Origin: Pelecanus crispus
Taxonomy: Eukaryota > Chordata > Aves > Pelecaniformes > Pelecanidae
DNA: 64,000 bases
NCBI RefSeq assembly: GCF_030463565.1
Contig: NC_134644.1
Coordinates: 101,366,765 to 101,430,764, forward strand
Direction: 5' to 3'
Shown: piece by piece, positions 25,901 through 44,505 of the stretch
Layout: each line of letters starts with the position of its first letter
How positions within the stretch are numbered: the first letter of the stretch is position 1
Made by a program: the position numbers and the translations under genes
The notes under the pieces: model-generated
The model's input: the letters and a program-made list of their open reading frames with translations, nothing else
Databases searched by the model: none
Told to the model about the DNA's origin: nothing

Positions 25901-28153
25901 TGCCCAGAAGACAAGAATCCCCTTTATCAAAGGATCATTTCAGTTTAGCCAAATAATTATTTTTCATATTTTATTTAATTCATATGAACATTCGGAGCAC
26001 TTATACTTTGAAAGATAGGACATAACTGTAAAAATAAGCTGCTGTATCTAGGAAGAAGAGAGTGTCTTTTTTCTGTGGCCACGGATATGGTGGATTTTTC
26101 CCAGCTGGGAGAACTTAACCTCAGAATCATTTTCTTCAAATATTTATTCCTGAGAGATAAAGAGAGTAACGACATTTGAAAGTGCAAAGGCAAATCTGAT
26201 GTTCTCATACAGGTACCAAGAAATTTCCATTTAGCTACTTAATAACTACCAGTGCAAGGTAGTTAATTCTGACCAGAAAACTAAATATATTGGAAGGTTT
26301 GTCACCACGGAACATTCATTTGCTTTCATAAGAGATCAGAAGTGCTTTCAAGGAAAGCTTTTTAATGCTTGTAAATCAGTGGTGATGGCAAGCAGACAGC
26401 TCAAATTAATTGCCATCTCTGTAGTTTTATTAGGAACATATAGGCATAAGGTTGATACCTTCGCAGATAAACATGGCTAGGAAAACACATAGGACTTTAT
26501 CAATTTGCAATAATTGGCAATACTCCAAAAAGAAAATCAAATTTATTTCACCCTTGAGACAAAAAAATCTTCAGTTTTAACTCTACACAAAGAAAATGGC
26601 TCTATAGTGTACAGGCAGCTTATGGTTTGTCAGGATGTATCGAAAAATGGGAGTGGACTAACCACTGCTAGAACAATTGCAATAGTACAGCAGTGACAGT
26701 CTAGCTACAACTATACTAACTGTATTTCATGAAGCAAAGAAATACTTACTACATGTCAGTTACAGACCATTGAGAAGCATACAAGAAAATATTTCACATT
26801 CCCAGTGTGTAAGCTTCTGAATTCCCCTGCCACTGTCTCAGTTCTTGAAAGTCTACAGCAAAACCAGAATTTGATGAAAACCAGCAGCCTTGCTCTTCAC
26901 AGAACAGCATTTCTTTGAAAACCGTTGTAGATTATTAACTTAAGGAAAAAAATACCTATCTAAAGAAAATCTGACATTGCTGCCTCCTGATGGGGATGTA
27001 TACTGGTTATAGGCTTTTACTCAGACATCTGAACAGGAAGCTGTGATTTTTACCTGGTTGAATTGAAATGAGTAGAACTGAACTGTCTTGACCAAGAAAA
27101 AATTCCAGAAATACACACCTCTTTGGTTGAGCAGAGCTGGGAATTAGCTGTTTCCTACCATTGCGTGCCTGCCTAATGCATTTCTTGCGTCTTCCTTAAA
27201 CCATCTTGCATCCACCAGCTTGACCAAAATACTTGCGAGCATGCATGCTCAGAACTTCAGGGAAGTGGAACTGGATCCTCAGAGAAGTCATCAGGGTCCA
27301 TCGCAGCATAAATAATAGCAGTATTATTGTAATTTCAGAGATTACCTCATAAAAGAAAAAAAAAAAGGAACTTCTTGCTATGATGTGAAACATGAACTTC
27401 CCTGTGAAAAGTAATTAGCATGGAGTAGTTTCTGATCTAGGATGGTAGAAGAAAGCTATTAATTGTTTGATACAAAGCTACATTGGAGGATTTAAACATC
27501 CTTCAGTCAAGGGTAAGAATAAACAACGTTTCATATGGAAGCTCAATTCTTTTTACATTTGATATGTTAAGATTACATTATCTATTTCAGTTGCAGCATG
27601 AAATTTTATACGGCAGCACAAGATACCATCTTGGTGTTTTTCTGAACTGCTTTCATTCTTGATACTACTTTCTTTGTTATCATTCATTTTATGTTTGGAT
27701 TTATGTCACCTAGATGTACCTGAACGTCTAGGGTATTTTTTTCTCAAAATGCCATATTGCTATTTTTACAAGTGGTAAAGCCAAAAGACTGCAACTGCCT
27801 TGTGAATAAGGGACTTCAATGTTCATGAGATTAAAACCAAAAAAACCAAACCAAACCAAGAAAATCTTACCAACTATTACTTTTCAGCGCTGTTTAATTA
27901 AAAAGCAAAACTTAAGTGTATCACTACAGTCTTCTGAAGCAGTAAAAATAAAAACAGTTGAAAGGAATCTTTGGAAAATTTACCAGTGTTCAGTGAAAGT
28001 TTCAATCTGATTGTTCAAATGGAAGGCATTGGCTGTGTCTGTTCACTGTCTAGGAAAAGATACTCCAACGTGACAAAGCAAACACCTTCACAGCTAATTG
28101 TCCAGACCTGAAGCTTTATAAAACTGTCTCCTACCATCATCAATCTACTCAAA
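25901..28153. other. Non-coding, nothing further seen
   Basis: AT-rich unique DNA with only short open frames lacking family similarity. Confidence 0.5.
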
Positions 28154-28516
28154 ATAGAATCATGGAATCATAGAATCATAGAATTGTCTAGGTTGGAAAA
28201 GACCTTTAAGATCATCCAGTCCAACCATTAACCTACACTACCAAGCCCACCTAAACCAATCAAGGGCAGACTAGACTAAACCATGTCCCCAAGTGCCACA
28301 TCTACCCGTTTTCTGAATGCTTCCAGGGATGGTGACTCCACCACCTCTCTGGGCAGCCTGTTCCAATGCTTGACCACCCTTTCCATAAAGAAATTTTTCC
28401 TAATTTCCAGCCTAAACCTCCCCTGGCGCAGCTTGAGCCCATTTCCTCTCGTCCTATCGCTAGCTACTTGGGAGAAGAGACCAACACCCACCTCACTACT
28501 ACCTCCTTTCAGGAGG
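28154..28516 (-). mobile_element. CR1 LINE 3' end
   Basis: On the plus strand it starts with repeated ATAGAATCATAG-type units, the complement of the CR1 3' tail. On the minus strand it encodes the CR1 ORF2 C-terminus, including [20 protein letters not shown] and [20 protein letters not shown]. It is 5'-truncated after about 360 bp, as is usual for CR1, and belongs to a fairly young avian subfamily. It lies in the intergenic region. Confidence 0.93.
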
Positions 28517-31500
28517 TAATGCACCTGACTTATATGTTTTGAGTGTACATACACATAAACATCCATGGACATACGAGAGAGTGCATTTTGACACAGGCAG
28601 ACATGGCATTTAGTAGAGCAGTCATTTGCTTTGGCCTCACTGGGCAGGGAAATTCATGTGTCACTGCTCATCCTGAAAAATTTTGAAAAATAGATTAGAA
28701 ACCAACCTAAGATAAAATTTTGTTCCAGTAACACATACAACAATAATTATTTCAGAATGGATGAAAAAATGCAATATATGGTAAAGGCTACTCTTCCAGC
28801 TTTAGTTCCCACCAGTCCCAAAACCCCAACAGGTGTATCATGCAAGTAGCAACCAGCTACTTGCCACAGATTTCTCCTTACATTGTAATTAAATGCTAAC
28901 AGCTGAAACCATCTGATGGAGGGGCTTTTACCACCCCTTCCCCAGCAATTAATTTTTAATGCTGAAGAAATTGCAGCAAGCAGAACTGAGGAAGGAATGG
29001 AGGCGGTGTAAGGCCTTCAGAGGCTTGCATATATTCAGTGCATGTCCTCCTCAAAAGTGATGGAGGAGGTGTAACAAACACTGTGGTCCGGAGTAGGCAA
29101 AGCTGACTATGTTCTGAGGTTAAAATTTTTTTTTTTTTTTTTTTTAAAAAAAGGCCACCAGTACGAGAGAGAAATTAATCTCCAAGAAAATCTACTACAG
29201 TATAAATTACTGTACCAGAAAATCTTTGCTTAGATTAACAAGCCAACTGAATTCTCCAAAGAATATATTTGTAGTTTGGAAGTGGTGATGACTTCTTACA
29301 ATGAAACAATGATCTTTTAAATTGTATCTCTAGTCAAGCTCAAAATACATCAGTAGCGTATTTCAGCACATTTTTTGCCTATCTATCTGCCATATAACTC
29401 TTTCATATTCTCTACCCTCCCACCCCCAAAATATTAGTGAGCTACAGTAGACATATGCCTCCTGAACTACTTTGAAGGAATAGTTGAGACTGAGCAAATA
29501 GGCTGCTACACCAGTGCTACATCATTATAAAGCTTTATCTGCTCTGGGTGCTCAACAGAACGACTTACTTTCTCTTAATAAAAACAAACACTGTATCTGC
29601 ACATTAAACCCATGAATAAAACCAAATGAGAGCTAAGGAGTTCTCACGGGGAAGTGCATGTGCTTTGGGCTGCCTGATTACGGATGCATTTGTCTGGGTT
29701 CCAACTTAAAAGGAATTCCAAGTATCTTGGAAGACTTGTCCAAATTTTCAAAAACATCATTATTATGTTACTAGCATCAATTGCTAAAAAAACCCACCTT
29801 GTATGCACTAAACTAAACAAGGCTTAATCCCTTCAGAGAACTAAAGCGATATTAGCTAAAATTGTGCTATATGCATTACTTCAAGGCAATGAGTCTGGTC
29901 ACAGAACAGTGAGAGGGATGACAAGTGGAATATCAGCCGTATCTCTTTTAAAAAGGTGTGAGCAGTCATGCAGGGAGGATTTGATCACTTTTGCTTGATA
30001 GTCAACAGAATGATCTAAAATTACACTTAAGATACTAAACAACCATTTCCATTTCAGCGAGTAAGCCGTAATGGAAATAACCCGAATTACCTACAGCTGC
30101 TGAACGTAAGCTTTTGTAGGGTCTGGATGCGTGGTTGTGTTATTGCAGGCAGCGTAGCAAGTTGCCAGATGTCAGCCGAACCATAGTTACTGTTGAGGCA
30201 CGTGTCCTTCCTTACCCCGCAGAAAATGTGAAGAAAAAAAAATGAAAAGCACAGCTTCTCTCAGTGAAATGAAGTTATGCTCGTATTTGTACTTCATCTC
30301 CAGCAAACCTGTTATTTCACCAGATTAACTGCCACCTTTGTGGCTTATTCCAAAGATCCCATCATTCAAATCAAACTCACGTTTTCTTTACATGAACAGC
30401 ATTTTATTTCAAAATATATTAACCATTCTGTGCTTACAAAGGACTGCAGTGTGAATACAATATTAAGTTAAAAGCTTCTTAAACCTGCTACAAAAACCTT
30501 TTTATTAGGAAGAGGACTGGTGCATACAATCAAAGTTATTTAAATACCTCTGCAGTCTACACAAGTAATTCTCAATCTTAACTCACACGTTTTGTTCTGC
30601 CACAGATGGACACAGGGGTTATATTTTCAATATTATACATGCAAAACCAGGTACTGTACCAAAACCAATTATGGTAACATTAGTTTTGAACATAGTTCCA
30701 TTCTGAAGATGTATCACATGTACACTTACAGACAAAATTTGTGTCAACAGACAATAGAAGTTATTGCTCCAAATCCCCACAGGTTCTGGGTAGGAATGCA
30801 TGCTTTAGAACAACCCCCGCTCTGTAATGCAAAAGATCTGCTGTTAGGTTTGAATAGGGTCTAACCAGTCTTAGGACTCGATGTCAAAAGTTTCTTTGGA
30901 TTTGGTTTGGTGAAATTTACCAAAGGGGAAAAAAAAACCCCTTCCCTAGTCTTCTGATCAAAACATCAAACACTAGTTAACATATATATATGGGTAAACA
31001 CCTAACTATTAGTACAAAAAGTTGGTTTCCAACCATCACTGAAGCATAGAAAATTTGTTTTTAAAGGTAACAATCTGAACAAGTTGTATGCTTGCAGAAT
31101 ATACCAGTGATGACACTGGAAACTGAAAACATTGATCTACACAGCCAGCAAGTTGTACACAACACAAAAAATATTTTTTACTGATACTTCTTGAAAAAAC
31201 TTCAGTTTTCTTCAGGGCTGAGACCAGCAGAAAGGAGGTCAAAAATGTGGATTTTGTTTTTCCAACCATATGGCCTGGATATCAGTTCTTAAGCTTAATG
31301 AACTTTTGTTCTGTGGCTACTTTGTAGCTTTGTGATGCCTCTTACATTTAATCTACACCAATACCATGGAAAAGTTACTTTGACTTTAGGTCCTCATTGG
31401 ATCATTGCATACAACAGTCAAATGGCAAAAAGTGAGGCTAGGAAAATAAATCAACAGTTTTGCTTTAAAACCATCATGCTGAAAATTCTTCAGATATATA

Positions 31501-31708
31501 CATGGATGCCAGAGTACTCACTCTGCCTTTATTAGCTTGCAAAAGCATCCTGCTGCAAGCAAGTATGTCCTGCTTCTAACTCAAACCCAGCTTTGGTATC
31601 ACTACATAGTACTATATGCAAAGAATAATCTCTAATTCAATGCAACATGAATTATGTTTCTCCAAGTCCATTCATATGCAGAGCACATCAAAGATGCATT
31701 TACTTGCC
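28517..31708. other. Non-coding, nothing further seen
   Basis: Contains the T20-A7 tract and a small hairpin AAGGGG-A9-CCCCTT at 30923..30943. No exon, CpG island or RNA gene is recognised. Confidence 0.5.
29126..29152 (+). repeat. T20-A7 tract
   Basis: Twenty T followed directly by seven A form a self-complementary homopolymer junction. It lies in intergenic DNA. Confidence 0.9.
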
Positions 31709-31924
31709 AACTAGCAATTCCTTCCTGAATTGGACATACTATTTCAGTATGGACATTCAAAGCATGTCCTTCAGGTCCTAGAATCGATCCCAAAAGAAGA
31801 TGAGCAATACTCTCATGCACTAGACCAGATTCAAGACAAGGTACCAGATGAGGTGTGGAAGAGGTTAAGAGATGGGGGAACTGAAGACTTATTTCATGAC
31901 CTATTAATTTTGGCAGCTCTTTAG
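31709..31924 (+). other. Unidentified exon-like open segment with stop
   Basis: Following an AACTAG acceptor-like site, the plus strand encodes about 71 residues starting QFLPELDILFQYGHSKHVLQ, with an acidic middle (IPKEDEQYSHALDQIQDKVP) and the end LFHDLLILAAL before a TAG stop. The amino-acid composition is protein-like. There is no ATG near the start, so it would have to be a terminal exon. No family is recognised, and the opposite strand is also open. It converges on the TMEM245 3' end. Confidence 0.25.
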
Positions 31925-33236
31925 TGGATGTGTGCAAATACTTCCAGGAACAGTAATCTCTTAGCAATGGATTACTAGATGGAAGAACAGCTTTTCCCCA
32001 CTTTATATTACAGTTCTAGTCACCCTACCAGTATTTGCTTGGCTCTTCCCTGACATTTGTCAAGTAAACATTAATTCTAGAAAGTGTTGCTTGTTTTCAC
32101 TATATACAGGCACTATTTTGTTCTCAGATATCTTTTTTAAAAAAAAAAGATAGGACAAAATTTCAGTTAAAGTCTGAATAGGACAGATGCTGCTCATATT
32201 TGTATAATACTGCATATCAATACATACATTTACAAATCCAGTGTAGAATCCCTGAATATGCTCATCACTTCTGGCATTGTTTCTGGTTTCTAAATACCAA
32301 GTTCACTTTCCACACTGCAATTTGTTTTTTTCTTTTTTTTTCTTTTTTTTTTTTTAAATTTCTAATTTTATCACTTTATCACAAGCAATTTTGGAGAATT
32401 TTACCATAAAGCATTAAGAAATTTTCCTAAAAGTGACAGAAAAACAGTACCAGGTTAAAGATCAAGCTTCCCTAACATTTGTTAAGAGTTTTAGGCAATT
32501 CTAGTTTTGTAGAAATAGAAGTAAGAAGGGAAATGCCAAAGTAAGCTTCACCAAAAGGCATAAGATATAACAGTAAGACAAAACCCTTTGAAATACAAGC
32601 CAAGATAGAGTTTATGAAGATGATGCATCCATGGATTTAAGAGATTCCAGCTGTCACTCCATAAAGATTATTTAATTGGGAAACTGATTTTCTCTTGTAA
32701 ATTGCAAACTTCAAAGCAAACAACTGCATCTCTAGAAAAATGCTACCTCCATTATTAAATATAATGAATACTAACTCCATTCCCAACAGCTTTCAGCATC
32801 TTCTGAAGGAAATTGTAGCTGTTTCCAAAGGTAGTATCCATAAAGGTGGCACTATCTGCAGTGACAGACTTCAGCCAATATAACATGAACACAATGTTTG
32901 AATAAAGACAATTGTGGGAGCATCTTCTACCACCGATGCAAAGCCATACAGTCTCAGTAGAATAACTGTGTTTTCCCATCCTTACTGTATCAGGTCCATA
33001 GGAAAAGGCAGCACTCTCTGCAGTATTCTGTCACCAGTAGTAGGGATTAGCAGCATAGCAATTCTGCTGCTGGTTTTACTGGGGAACAATTTTATCCAGT
33101 TTTGTATTTTCAGGCTTTCTGAAAAACAATGTTTAACATGGCAGCCGTACACCTATTTCAGAAGTTACACAGATACCCACAATGTATAATACTGGAGACA
33201 GCACCCAATTGTCCCTACACAATGCTTTTTTCTTAT

Positions 33237-33242
33237 TTTATT
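33237..33242 (-). promoter_or_regulatory. Candidate distal poly(A) signal AATAAA
   Basis: On the minus strand the sequence reads CAATAAAATAAG, followed about 20 nt later by TTGTGTAGGG, a plausible downstream element. Use of this site would give a 3' UTR of about 4.2 kb, nearer the length I remember for the human transcript. It is a motif only, without transcript evidence. Confidence 0.35.
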
Positions 33243-33488
33243 GAATTAAACAGATTATGGATTTCCTAATCCAGTAATCACTAACCAAATACACATATCT
33301 TCCTCCCCCAAGTCTTGAAGAGAAGCCACATAGTCCTTCAAATCATACAAGCCTGAAAGTACCCTAGATGAGCTGCAGATACATACCATTGCACATGGAA
33401 ATATCTGACTGTTGTCTCCATTATTAGATACATGGGTATCAAGTTAATTTCTGAAAAATGTGTATCGTATATATGACTATAATGTTAA

Positions 33489-33560
33489 ACTTTAAAAAAC
33501 AAAACAAAAAAACAAACCAAACCAAAACAAACAAAAAAACCCCCAAAAAACCCAAACAGT
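33489..33560 (+). repeat. A/C-rich low-complexity tract
   Basis: This is a run of A broken by single or grouped C (AAACAAACC, AAAAAAACCCCC). Similar short tracts occur at 3515..3560, 21430..21450, 30923..30943 and 46835..46880, and their T/G complements at 14765..14815 and 34565..34600. No repeat family is recognised. Confidence 0.7.
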
Positions 33561-36383
33561 CTTTCAAAGTAAGTCATTACTGCTCCCAACTGGTCATGGT
33601 GCATCTGTGCTGAAAGTCACCATATTGTAGTAAGGCTGGCAAAAGGGATGTGTGCCAGATTCTCACCCACTGCAGTTTGTTGCTTCATGTATTCAATTAA
33701 GCCAGTATTTACAGTGACCTGAAGTTACCATGCTGGGCTGTAAACTGGCACACATTCACTTCTGCTAGCTCTGCTATAGCACAGTAACATTCAGCTAAGG
33801 TACAGGAAGAGGAGGAAGGACTAACTTAGTGCAAAAACCAGTCACCACTAGCCCTTTGGCACTTCACTTATTTGCAACAAGCCTGATTTGCTAGAAGAGG
33901 ATGACAAAAAAACCCAGCATGGTTTTATTTTACAATACCATGAGACCACATTGTCTTGGTTTACTACAAACACTCCCTTCTGAATTCTAAATTGTTTTTG
34001 TTTAAACTGAATACTAAATGTACTAAATACAAGTAAACACCTGCTCCTGGAACAACTGTTTACAGTGAAGCTAAAGACCACCAACTCCTTTGCCTATAAA
34101 CATTACGAAAAAGGTGGTCTCTCCTAAGAAAACTGTAGTTTAATGCCACTACAGAAAAGGGTGTGTGAGGAGTTCCCCCCCCACCTTTTTTTTTTTTTTG
34201 AAACCCACAGGCCATCATCTAAAAGCTTATCCCACGGAGCTACTGCTTGCTTTTGCAGATGAGGCAATATAACCAGAAACTGGTACATTTGCAATGACCA
34301 GAAGTCAAAATGACCAGTTTGATTATTTTCACATTAATGTGAAACTGATCTAAACTAAACTGTTCTTAAAGAGGCTGAGTCTTTTCAGAAAAGAATATGG
34401 ATTGTTAAATATGAAAGGACAAGTTTTTCCATTTCCACTGGTAATTAGACACTGAAGACAAACCCTAAATAATCAAGGTATGCTTTTTCATAAGGTGGTG
34501 TTTTCGTTTTATTTTTTTTTTTCTTCTTAAATATAGCAAAATTTAGTATTTCATATTCTAAGAAGGTTTGGGTTTTGGGGTTTTTTTTCTTTTCTTTTTG
34601 GCAGTATACCGTTACCATACCACCACTGAACCATACAATTGGTTCCTCAATCAGGCATAGCACATATTATGAGCTCCTTAAGCTACATTTACTAAGAGTG
34701 TACTATGGATGGTTCTTCATGGCAAGTCTTAGCTGAATCTGAAACAGGAAGCATCAATACAAAGCCTCATTTAAAAGCAGGGCCAACTAAGAAGACTACC
34801 TAAGATATGAATTCTCTATACAAAATTATTTCTCTTCACATTGGCAAAGGAACATTTCAGAACAGCAATGTACCTCTCCGCTGATTTTACCAATTTGCCA
34901 TTACTGAAGACAACTGTGTCTGTAACACATGTTAATCTTCACAGCAAGAGACCCTTCTTTGATCTAAGGAGGTTGGTGAAGGGGGAAGGAGGAGAACTTA
35001 AAAACAAACAAAAGAATGCTTTATAATGACTCTTCAAAATGACTATGTTGAGTACCATAGGAATCTGAAAGATTGTCTCAGAAATAACTGGGACAGCAAA
35101 TGTGGACAATAGAAATGTCTTGACCAGTGAGTAAAGAGAAGCAATGGAAAACGGGAAATATATTAAAGATGCATATTTCTTGCTAGTAGTCTTCTTTAAA
35201 TGCTGTCTACAAGAAGCTGTAATAGGAACACAAGATTTCAGTGCAAAATTCTGAACTAAAATAGTAACATAGTAAAGAAGTTTCCCAAGTATCATGGTGG
35301 TCTCATTCAACCTGCTTAGAACGTTGGGGGAATACTTAGGGACAGCCTCAGGTTGTCATCCTCCACCCTAGCCAGTAACAATTATAAAAATGTGTTTCAT
35401 TAAAGACTTAATGTGATCCACAAAACCAAGGAAATTAAAACACAGGACACTTACTTAATTCAAGCAATACATACTTCCTGTTCAGTTAGTTGAAAGTGAT
35501 GTGTAGGTCTTTCAGAATTTAAAATATTTAAATGGGATGTTTCCATATTTCAATGAACTTGAGTCAAACCACTAAATTAAGCCTGAGTCTGTCCTCCAAA
35601 TACACACCTGCAAGTTTGCAAGTGCAAAACCAGCATGCTTGAAACCCCCCACTCAAGCATGAAATTTCATCAGTAAAACTGCAGCAGCTAATTTCAAGAA
35701 TCTGAGGAGTAGGCTATTTGTGTCTTAATAGGCAGCGTGTTTATTGCAAACCTGTACCTGGACTTTCTTGCTTAGTAAGTATCAGAGCACTTTCCAGTCA
35801 CTTTCTATGGCAATGCAGTTTTAGAAACAATGTAAAAATACATGCAGTATCATGAAAATAGGAGCCTTCCAAATCTATCAGCACTTCTGCAACTCAAGTA
35901 AAACAAACATCTAAGTTCCCAAGAACTCTTTGTACACAAATCTTAGATATCCTCATCCCTAGAAAAGAACAATTTTTGTTCCAACAGTTGTATTACCATC
36001 AACAGTAAATGCAAGACATGCCTGTATTTTGTATAACTCATTATCAATCAAACTCTGAAATAAATTCAAGAGAAGTTACTAGAAGCTGAAAGGTGGTTCT
36101 TTGGCTAAGCATGTGCATCTGCTACTTTGTACTCAGGGCCTCACTGTATTTGTGGAAAAGCTGTTCAAGTATGAAATTTCTACCAAAAAAACCCACTTCC
36201 TATTTATAAAAAGGATCCATTTATAAAGATCCGTTGTGTCAAAGTATTTCAACAATCAAAACAAAAGGCCTTAGTTGTCACCAAAACTGCAATTTAAGCA
36301 AAATTATGTATGGAAGAAAAGCACTAGAGTAGTTTGATGCTGTGACCTAGGCAACACACCATTTCAGGAATTTAAGAACTCTG

Positions 36384-36389
36384 TTTATT
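36384..36389 (-). promoter_or_regulatory. Candidate proximal poly(A) signal AATAAA
   Basis: A canonical AATAAA lies on the minus strand about 1.07 kb after the TMEM245 stop codon, with a GU-rich element about 25 nt further on. Immediately upstream in the transcript is an exact 18-bp palindrome (36390..36407) that could fold into an AU-only hairpin beside the signal. Confidence 0.5.
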
Positions 36390-36407
36390 ATTAAGATATA
36401 TCTTAAT
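36390..36407. repeat. Perfect 18-bp palindrome
   Basis: ATTAAGATATATCTTAAT is its own reverse complement. Imperfect copies of the arm follow at 36410..36440 (TTAAGATGTATC, TTAAGATAT). It adjoins the proximal poly(A) signal of TMEM245. Confidence 0.9.
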
Positions 36408-37457
36408 GTATTAAGATGTATCTTGTATCTTTCTTAAGATATTTGGCTAGAAGCTTACAGGGGGGAAAAACCAAACTAAACTAAAACAAAATCCAGGATC
36501 TCTCCCCTTCCTCTTTGGAAATAAACTTAAATTTGTTTGAGAAGTTAAGTGAACTCAGCCACAGCATTTGAAAACCAACATTAACCAATCCCTATTGAGC
36601 TTCTTCCTATTACTGGAAGTACACATTACAATCATACATTACCTCTGCCTGAAAACACTTAAGGCCTTGATTAAATGTAGTTGACAAGATGACTCTACTG
36701 GGATGGTAGGTAAACAGCAAAATACTATCAGATTTCACTGCAAATGAGGGCAAGATTTAAACTATTTAAACAAGCCCTCCTATTTCAATATGAGGAAAAT
36801 CCACATTTAACAATTTGCATGTCTACTAATTTCAGGAAGATACTACAAATACCAGTCTCCAACAATATTAAATTTCAGTGTGTATAAGAGGATAATATTT
36901 AGGTGTTGTTATAAGTTACAGATGATAGTCAAAGCCTCTAAAGAAATAGTTGGAGGAGTAGCAAATAATTATATTCTACTCTCATTTAACAATGAGTGGT
37001 TTACGCCTTTTTTGCCACCAGATTAACTGAGAATAAATATTTTGGAATTAGCTTTCTTTAAAGCTACTACAATTTTGTAACACAAATAACCCAATAAATA
37101 AAAGCCAAGTTAGTCATTTCAGCAGATAAGACAATGACTCCAGTGGATATACCTGTCCTCTTAATCACTCTTTTTATGAAGGCAGAAGGTCTTCAAGGTC
37201 TTCAACAAGGCAGGTGAACTGTGTGTTAGTATGCAAAGCCATGGGAAGTAGACATTCCCTCTTGAAGAGGCAAAGTGCACAATAATGTAAGGCCAGCAGA
37301 TGTTCGAGAAGTGGTTTCTCCTAAAAACCCAAGCGATGCTTCCCTGTGAGCTGCCCCTAGGCACAACTGGAAAAGGGCAGAAGGCCATGGCTGTTGTGAA
37401 CTCAAGACAGAAGACAGCGATTCTCTCATGTTGAATAGGTGCAGCACAGCACCTTCA

Positions 37458-37503
37458 TCACTCTGCAGCCATTTTCATCTCCTCAGGACTCTCTCTAGAT
37501 GAC
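37458..37503 (-). CDS. TMEM245: TMEM245 terminal coding exon with stop codon
   Basis: The last 46 coding bases follow a strong acceptor (pyrimidine-rich run ending GCCCCACAG). One base completes Arg, then come 14 codons, SSRESPEEMKMAAE, and a TGA stop at 37458..37460. The short acidic/serine-rich tail would face the cytosol if the preceding region is the final membrane segment. The total coding sequence in the window is about 238 residues, against roughly 880 for human TMEM245 as I recall it. No frameshift or internal stop occurs in any of the six exons, so the gene appears functional. The exon continues into the 3' UTR. Confidence 0.92.
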
Positions 37504-43674
<6,171 letters not shown>

Positions 43675-43927
43675 TTACATTTTATTGGCAATAGGATTCT
43701 GGGAACTATAAAGTATACACAAGCTGCTTTGAAAAACTGCAAAGTTATTAGTGCCACAAATAACGCAACTCAAAACGTAACACTGAACGCTCTACGCATT
43801 TGTTCCCTATGAAGAGAATAAGCATCCATCACACCTGTCATTTAAGGTATTTAGACACAAAAAACCCAGACTGTTCTTTACTGTACAATGGGTTGCAGGG
43901 ATAAACTCCTTGAAGGAAGAAACTGCT

Positions 43928-44505
43928 TGTCATGGTTTAGCCCCAGCCAGCAACTAAGCACCACGCAGCCGCTCGCTCACTCCCCCTACCCCGATGGGAT
44001 GGGGGAGAGAATCGGAGGAGTAAGAGTGAGAAACACTCCTGGGGTGAGATAAGAACAGTTTAATAATTGAAAGAAAGTAAAATAGTAATGATAATAGTAA
44101 CAGTATAATAATGATAATAATAATAATGATACACGAAGCAAGTGATGCACAATGCAATTGCTCACCACCCGCCGACCGATACCCAGACAGTTCCCGAGCA
44201 GCAATCGCTGCTCCCTGGCCACCCCCCTCCCCCGCCCAGTTTCTATACTGAGCATGACGTCATATGGTATGGAATAGCCCTTGGGTCAGTTTGGATCAAC
44301 TCTTCTGGCTGTGCCCCCTCCCAGTTTCTTGTGCACCTGGCAGAGCATGGGAAGCTGAAAAAGTCCTTGACTAGCATTAAGCAGTCTCAGCAACAACTAA
44401 AAACATCAGCATGTTATCAACATTCTTCTCCTACTAAATCCAAACCACAGCACTATGCCCGCTGCTAGGAAGAAAGTTAACTCTATCCCAGCCGAAACCA
44501 GGACA
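43928..44505 (-). mobile_element. Solo LTR of avian endogenous retrovirus, copy 3 (inside TMEM245, sense)
   Basis: This 578-bp copy is in minus orientation with a perfect 5-bp duplication ctgct (43923..43927 and 44506..44510). The CRE palindrome is at 44255..44262, the TATA-like TATAGAAA is beside it, and the ATTAAA signal is at 44059..44064. It lies in the mir-32 host intron, in the direction of TMEM245 transcription. Its 3' end is 276 bp before the acceptor of the exon at 43551..43651. Confidence 0.94.

Larger units (their letters stand above)
33215..36361 (-). other. Possible extended TMEM245 3' UTR or downstream intergenic DNA
   Basis: No coding exon is visible. The stretch contains A/C-rich low-complexity DNA at 33489..33560, T-rich tracts near 34180..34199 and 34500..34600, and AT-rich unique sequence. 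Whether it is transcribed as the distal 3' UTR depends on which poly(A) signal is used. Confidence 0.35.
36362..37457 (-). other. TMEM245: TMEM245 3' UTR (proximal form)
   Basis: This is non-coding sequence directly after the TGA stop. The proximal end is placed about 20 nt after the AATAAA at 36384..36389 (reverse complement on the plus strand). The next transcript-direction bases include a GU-rich stretch reading TGGTGTGTTGCC, as expected of a downstream element. The segment is AT-rich with no coding features. The human transcript has a 3' UTR of several kilobases, so a longer form reaching about 33.2 kb is also likely. The boundary is inferred from motifs only. Confidence 0.5.
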
